Assembly (NCBI GenBank): GCA_028717505.1
Contig: JAQUNQ010000021.1
Span: forward strand, 1-14,796
Source of the DNA: Candidatus Peribacteraceae bacterium
GTDB taxonomy: Bacteria > Patescibacteriota > Gracilibacteria > Peribacterales > Peribacteraceae
Reading direction: 5' to 3'
DNA length: 14,796 bases
Shown here: positions 11,945 through 14,796 of the stretch, piece by piece
How the letters are laid out: the number at the start of each line of letters is the position of its first letter
Numbering within the stretch: the stretch's first letter is position 1
Made by a program: the position numbers and the translations under genes
Notes under the pieces: model-generated
Told to the model about the DNA's origin: nothing
The model's database searches: none
What the model saw: the letters and a program-made list of their open reading frames with translations, nothing else

Positions 11945-14230
11945 GTGAAACTCCCCTCTTTCCCCTTCGTCGTCCTCGACACGGAGACCACAGGTTTTGT
12001 GCCGCGGGCGAACCGCGTGATTGAATTCGCTTCCGTCCGCGTGGAGGGAGGAAAGACCGTGGAGGAGTACGAGACATTGATTGCGATCCCGGAGGATATC
12101 CCGCCCCCCGTGCAGATCCTCACGCACATCAGACCGAAGATGCTGGAGGGCAAGCCGGAATTTGCAGCACTCCGTGAGACGATCCTCCAGCACATTGGGG
12201 CGGAAACGCTCATCGTGGGACAGAACGTGGGTTTCGATATCCGCATGCTGAAAGGGGAGGGGGTCGACTTGAGCGAGCGCGCGTGGATCGACACGTCCAT
12301 GCTCGCATCCCTCGTCTACCCGGAACTCCTGAGCTACTCGCTGGGCTACGTGAGCTCGATCCTCCAGCTGAATCATGATCCGGTTCACCGTGCCCTTGGC
12401 GACGTGCATGCGACCCTCGAGCTCCTTGAAAAATGCTGGGAGCGCCTTCTGGAACTCCCTGAGGAGCAGCTCGCCATTCTCCGCGAGACATTGGCACAGA
12501 GCTCCCCCGGCTATCGTCTCCTCGCTTCTGCGCTCCCGAAGAAATCCGCCGCGAAGAACCTCCCCGCATGGTTCGCTGGTCCGAAGAAGCGCGCTCCGGG
12601 CTCGCTGGCGATTTCCGCCAGCCTCTCCGCGGCACTCGCCGCCCCGCCAAGAGGGGAACCTGCCCTCGTGGAGGAGACGCTCGACCCCGGGAGCCTCCCG
12701 AGCATCGTGGCTGCGGCGATTGCCGACCGTTCCACGACACACTGGATTGTTGTGAAGAACCTGGAGTCCGCCCTGCGGCGTCTCTCCTTCCCGGAAAAGG
12801 AAGTCCGCATCATCTATCCGCCCTTCCTCCTGCTCGATCCCGAGGCGCAGAAGAACTTCTTCGTGCAGGAAACATGGACGGCGGACGAGGCGACTCTCGC
12901 CGTGAAGCTCCGGTGGTTCGCGCCCCGCGTGCAACGCCAGATCGCCCTGCATGGCGAGGAGCGTTCCATCTGGTACGGCAAGCTCGCCTGTACCAGGGAA
13001 TCAGCGGCTTACCGCGCGCAGTTCCAGAATCTCCCGGGCGTCATCCTCATCGATCACCAGCAGCTCCTCGAGATCCTCAGTGATAGTGAGCACTTCGCCC
13101 ACGCGGCGATTGTGCAGGATGCGCACATCATCCTCGACGACGCCTCCATGCTCGAGGACACCGCCACGAAGGCCTACCGCTGGCAGTGCACGCTGGACCA
13201 TCTCCGTGCCGCCGCGGAGGGGAAGGAGGCGCTCACGAAATTCACGGATCTGCTGCAGATCTGGATCGAGCGGGTGCGTGCCTTCCAGGATGTCCGCTAC
13301 CTCACCGTTGCGGATCTGAACAGCTCTGAGGCACATGCTCTGCAAGAGCGCATCCCCTCGCTGCTTGAGGAGGAATCTCTTCCCCCGCTCGTCCGCGAGC
13401 AGCTCGATGATCTCGCGCGCATCCTCACGCCGGAGCTCCTGAGTCACCGCATCGCCTGGATCGAGCAACGACAGAATGGAAGCCAGTTCCTTCAGTCTGT
13501 CCCGGAGCACGTTGGCCCGATTCTCGCCTCCTCCCTCTTTGCCGCATTCGCGACGACGCTCCTCATCCCTCTGGGGAGTGCGCAGACACTCCGGGAAATC
13601 CTCCCTTCCGGCAAAGCAAAATCCTCTGCCCCCTTCCCGCGCCTTCCCCTCACCCTCACGATCGACACGGAAACTTCCCTCGAGAGCCTCCTCAAGGCCC
13701 CCCCCGCCGGAAAAACAGTCGTTCTCGTCGGCAGCCGCCGCCTCATCGAAGAAGCCTACGTGGAACATGCGGACCGACTGGAGGAGCAGAGCGTGACGAT
13801 GGTCTGCCAGAACCTGAGCGGCGGCATGGAGCGCCTGACGGCAGAGTTTCTCGCTGCGGAAGCGCCTGCCGTGTGGCTCCTCACCCCCTGGTCCTACGAG
13901 GAAGTGGAGTTGCCAGCGGAGTCTGTGAATCACCTCGTGATCGTCTCGCTGCCCTTCGACCACCCCTCGCATACGGTCCTTTCGCGACGCGCGGAGCACT
14001 ATGCGGACGCCTTCACGCAGTACTTCCTCCCGCGCCTCGAACACCGCCTGTTCCGCCTCGTGCGGACCTTCTGCCGTCACCGCGTGAAGGGCGGGGATAT
14101 CCGCGTGACGGACGACCGGCTGATCAGCAAGAGATACGGGCGGCAAGTACGGGAGTATCTCGAAGGGTTCAGCGCCAATGGCGGAGCCGCTCCCGCGGAA
14201 AAAGACCGAGGACAAATGAAACTTTTGTAG
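11945..14230 (+). CDS. DEDDh 3'-5' exonuclease fused to a degenerate DinG-type helicase
   Basis: A 761-residue two-domain protein. Residues 1-185 are a DnaQ-like exonuclease with all three motifs: VLDTETTG (D12, E14), GQNVGFDIRML (D98) and HRALGDVHATLE (H148, D153), so nuclease activity on DNA or RNA 3' ends is expected. Residues 230-750 follow the DinG/XPD helicase plan but with its ATPase motifs eroded. The Walker A position reads LVEETLDPGSL (241-251) instead of a G-x-G-K-T/S loop; motif II reads IVQDAHIIL (Q391-D-A-H394) instead of DEAH; motif VI reads HRLFRLVRTF instead of QxxGRxxR. SLPFDHPSH and GGDIRVTDDRLISKRYG keep the family's C-terminal shape. The iron-sulfur cysteine set is not recognisable. 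The GTG start follows nusA by 33 bases. Firmicute DinG has the same domain order with better-kept motifs. Confidence 0.82.
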   Translation: MKLPSFPFVVLDTETTGFVPRANRVIEFASVRVEGGKTVEEYETLIAIPEDIPPPVQILTHIRPKMLEGKPEFAALRETILQHIGAETLIVGQNVGFDIRMLKGEGVDLSERAWIDTSMLASLVYPELLSYSLGYVSSILQLNHDPVHRALGDVHATLELLEKCWERLLELPEEQLAILRETLAQSSPGYRLLASALPKKSAAKNLPAWFAGPKKRAPGSLAISASLSAALAAPPRGEPALVEETLDPGSLPSIVAAAIADRSTTHWIVVKNLESALRRLSFPEKEVRIIYPPFLLLDPEAQKNFFVQETWTADEATLAVKLRWFAPRVQRQIALHGEERSIWYGKLACTRESAAYRAQFQNLPGVILIDHQQLLEILSDSEHFAHAAIVQDAHIILDDASMLEDTATKAYRWQCTLDHLRAAAEGKEALTKFTDLLQIWIERVRAFQDVRYLTVADLNSSEAHALQERIPSLLEEESLPPLVREQLDDLARILTPELLSHRIAWIEQRQNGSQFLQSVPEHVGPILASSLFAAFATTLLIPLGSAQTLREILPSGKAKSSAPFPRLPLTLTIDTETSLESLLKAPPAGKTVVLVGSRRLIEEAYVEHADRLEEQSVTMVCQNLSGGMERLTAEFLAAEAPAVWLLTPWSYEEVELPAESVNHLVIVSLPFDHPSHTVLSRRAEHYADAFTQYFLPRLEHRLFRLVRTFCRHRVKGGDIRVTDDRLISKRYGRQVREYLEGFSANGGAAPAEKDRGQMKLL

Positions 14231-14252
14231 GAGAAGATGCGTCTCTCATGCC

Positions 14253-14796
14253 CTAATCTGCCCCCTCCTTTTTCAGGACCGCAAAGATTGTCCGCCAGAG
14301 AATCCACAGATCGAGGAAGACCGACCATTCCTCAATGTACTGCAGATCGAGCTTTACCTCCTCCTCGAACTTGAGGTTGCTCCGCCCCGTCACCTGTGCG
14401 AGCCCCGTGACGCCCGGCTTCACGGCGAAGACGCGTCGCTGGTAGTGGGAGTATTGATCCACCTCCTCAGGGAGGTGCGGCCGCGGCCCCACGAGCGACA
14501 TCTGGCCAATGAGCACATTCAGGAACTGCGGGAGCTCATCGAGGGACCAGCGCCGCAGGAAGCGGCCGAAGCGCGTCACGCGCGGATCATGGTGGACCTT
14601 GAAGAGCGGGCCATCGTTGCGATGACTCAGGATCCGCACTTCCTCCTTGCGCATATCCGCATCGCAAACCATGGAGCGGAACTTCAGCATGGAGATGCGC
14701 CCGCGCCCGCGCTCCCCCACACGCCCTGACACGTAGAGGACCGGCCACCCGCCGTCGATGAACACGCCGAGGGCAAAGAGAAGAAGCAACGGCGAG
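14253..14796 (-). CDS. Polyprenyl-phosphate sugar-1-phosphate transferase (5' partial)
   Basis: This is the catalytic 3' part of a bacterial sugar transferase (WbaP/WcaJ type), which attaches sugar-1-phosphate to undecaprenyl phosphate and starts exopolysaccharide, O-antigen or glycoprotein glycan synthesis at the inner face of the membrane. The frame is open through the right edge (SPLLLLFALGVF), so a start at TTG 14789 is only apparent. Signatures: DGGWPVLYVSGRVGERG, ISMLKFRSM, RFLRRWSLDELPQFLNV, GQMSLVGPRPHLPEEV and KPGVTGLAQVTGRSN; the D-E of LDELPQ and the PRP motif are present. The last residues (LWRTIFAVLKKEGAD) are typical of the family end. It converges with the exonuclease gene over 22 bases. 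Upstream membrane segments, if any, lie outside the window. Confidence 0.93.
   Translation of the reverse strand, partial: SPLLLLFALGVFIDGGWPVLYVSGRVGERGRGRISMLKFRSMVCDADMRKEEVRILSHRNDGPLFKVHHDPRVTRFGRFLRRWSLDELPQFLNVLIGQMSLVGPRPHLPEEVDQYSHYQRRVFAVKPGVTGLAQVTGRSNLKFEEEVKLDLQYIEEWSVFLDLWILWRTIFAVLKKEGAD

Noticed and set aside
13001..14215. 404-residue minus-strand frame opposite the exonuclease fusion
   Set aside because: Shadow in GC-rich DNA; the plus-strand frame shows family motifs over its whole length.
1..14796. CRISPR array, IS element or prophage
   Set aside because: No regularly spaced repeats, transposase, integrase or phage-type genes were seen on either strand.

Overview
The window is a gene-dense, GC-rich bacterial chromosome segment. 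It holds ten confident protein genes (two cut by the window edges), one tRNA-Arg(CCU), one weak orphan ORF and one possible 35-residue small ORF. No phage, IS, plasmid or CRISPR genes are visible. TGA serves as a stop codon (e.g. the SpoIID-domain gene, yraN and murA), so the code is standard. Shine-Dalgarno sequences are nearly absent. Instead a TANNNT hexamer often sits 6-9 bases before the start codon, which suggests leaderless transcripts. Together with the scattered gene order (nusA without rimP or infB, lspA next to murA), this would fit a Patescibacteria/CPR-type or similarly reduced lineage. No rRNA or other phylogenetic marker was checked, so that placement is a low-confidence inference.

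Layout. 1-623: 3' part of a secreted SpoIID/LytB-domain protein (+). 624-810: convergent gap with two perfect palindromes. 811-2019: metK (-). 2020-2251: gap with one copy of a dispersed repeat. 2252-2806: orphan ORF (-), perhaps frameshifted. 2817-2924: possible small ORF (-). 2950-3309: yraN (-). 3310-3429: divergent promoter region with a GTGTAC inverted repeat. 3430-4935: comM (+). 4993-5835: pyrF, type 2 (+). 5836-6244: tRNA-Arg flanked by two inverted copies of the hairpin repeat. 6245-7873: GT-C/PMT-like membrane glycosyltransferase (+). 7916-8464 and 8461-9795: a degenerate metallo-beta-lactamase-fold protein overlapping the end of murA (both -). 9796-10014: gap with a 60-base imperfect palindrome. 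10015-10458: lspA (-). 10459-10618: divergent promoters and a terminator-like leader hairpin. 10619-11911: nusA (+). 11945-14230: DEDDh exonuclease fused to a DinG-type helicase that has lost its ATPase motifs (+). 14253-14796: 3' part of an undecaprenyl-phosphate sugar transferase (-).

The genes are mostly housekeeping. Envelope functions are murA, lspA, the SpoIID-domain protein, the PMT-like glycosyltransferase and the polyprenyl sugar transferase. Nucleic-acid functions are nusA, yraN, comM and the exonuclease. metK and pyrF are metabolic. The most unusual items are the exonuclease joined to an apparently dead helicase, the metal-site-less MBL protein coupled to murA, ComM lacking its cysteine insert, and a family of hairpin repeats bracketing the tRNA.
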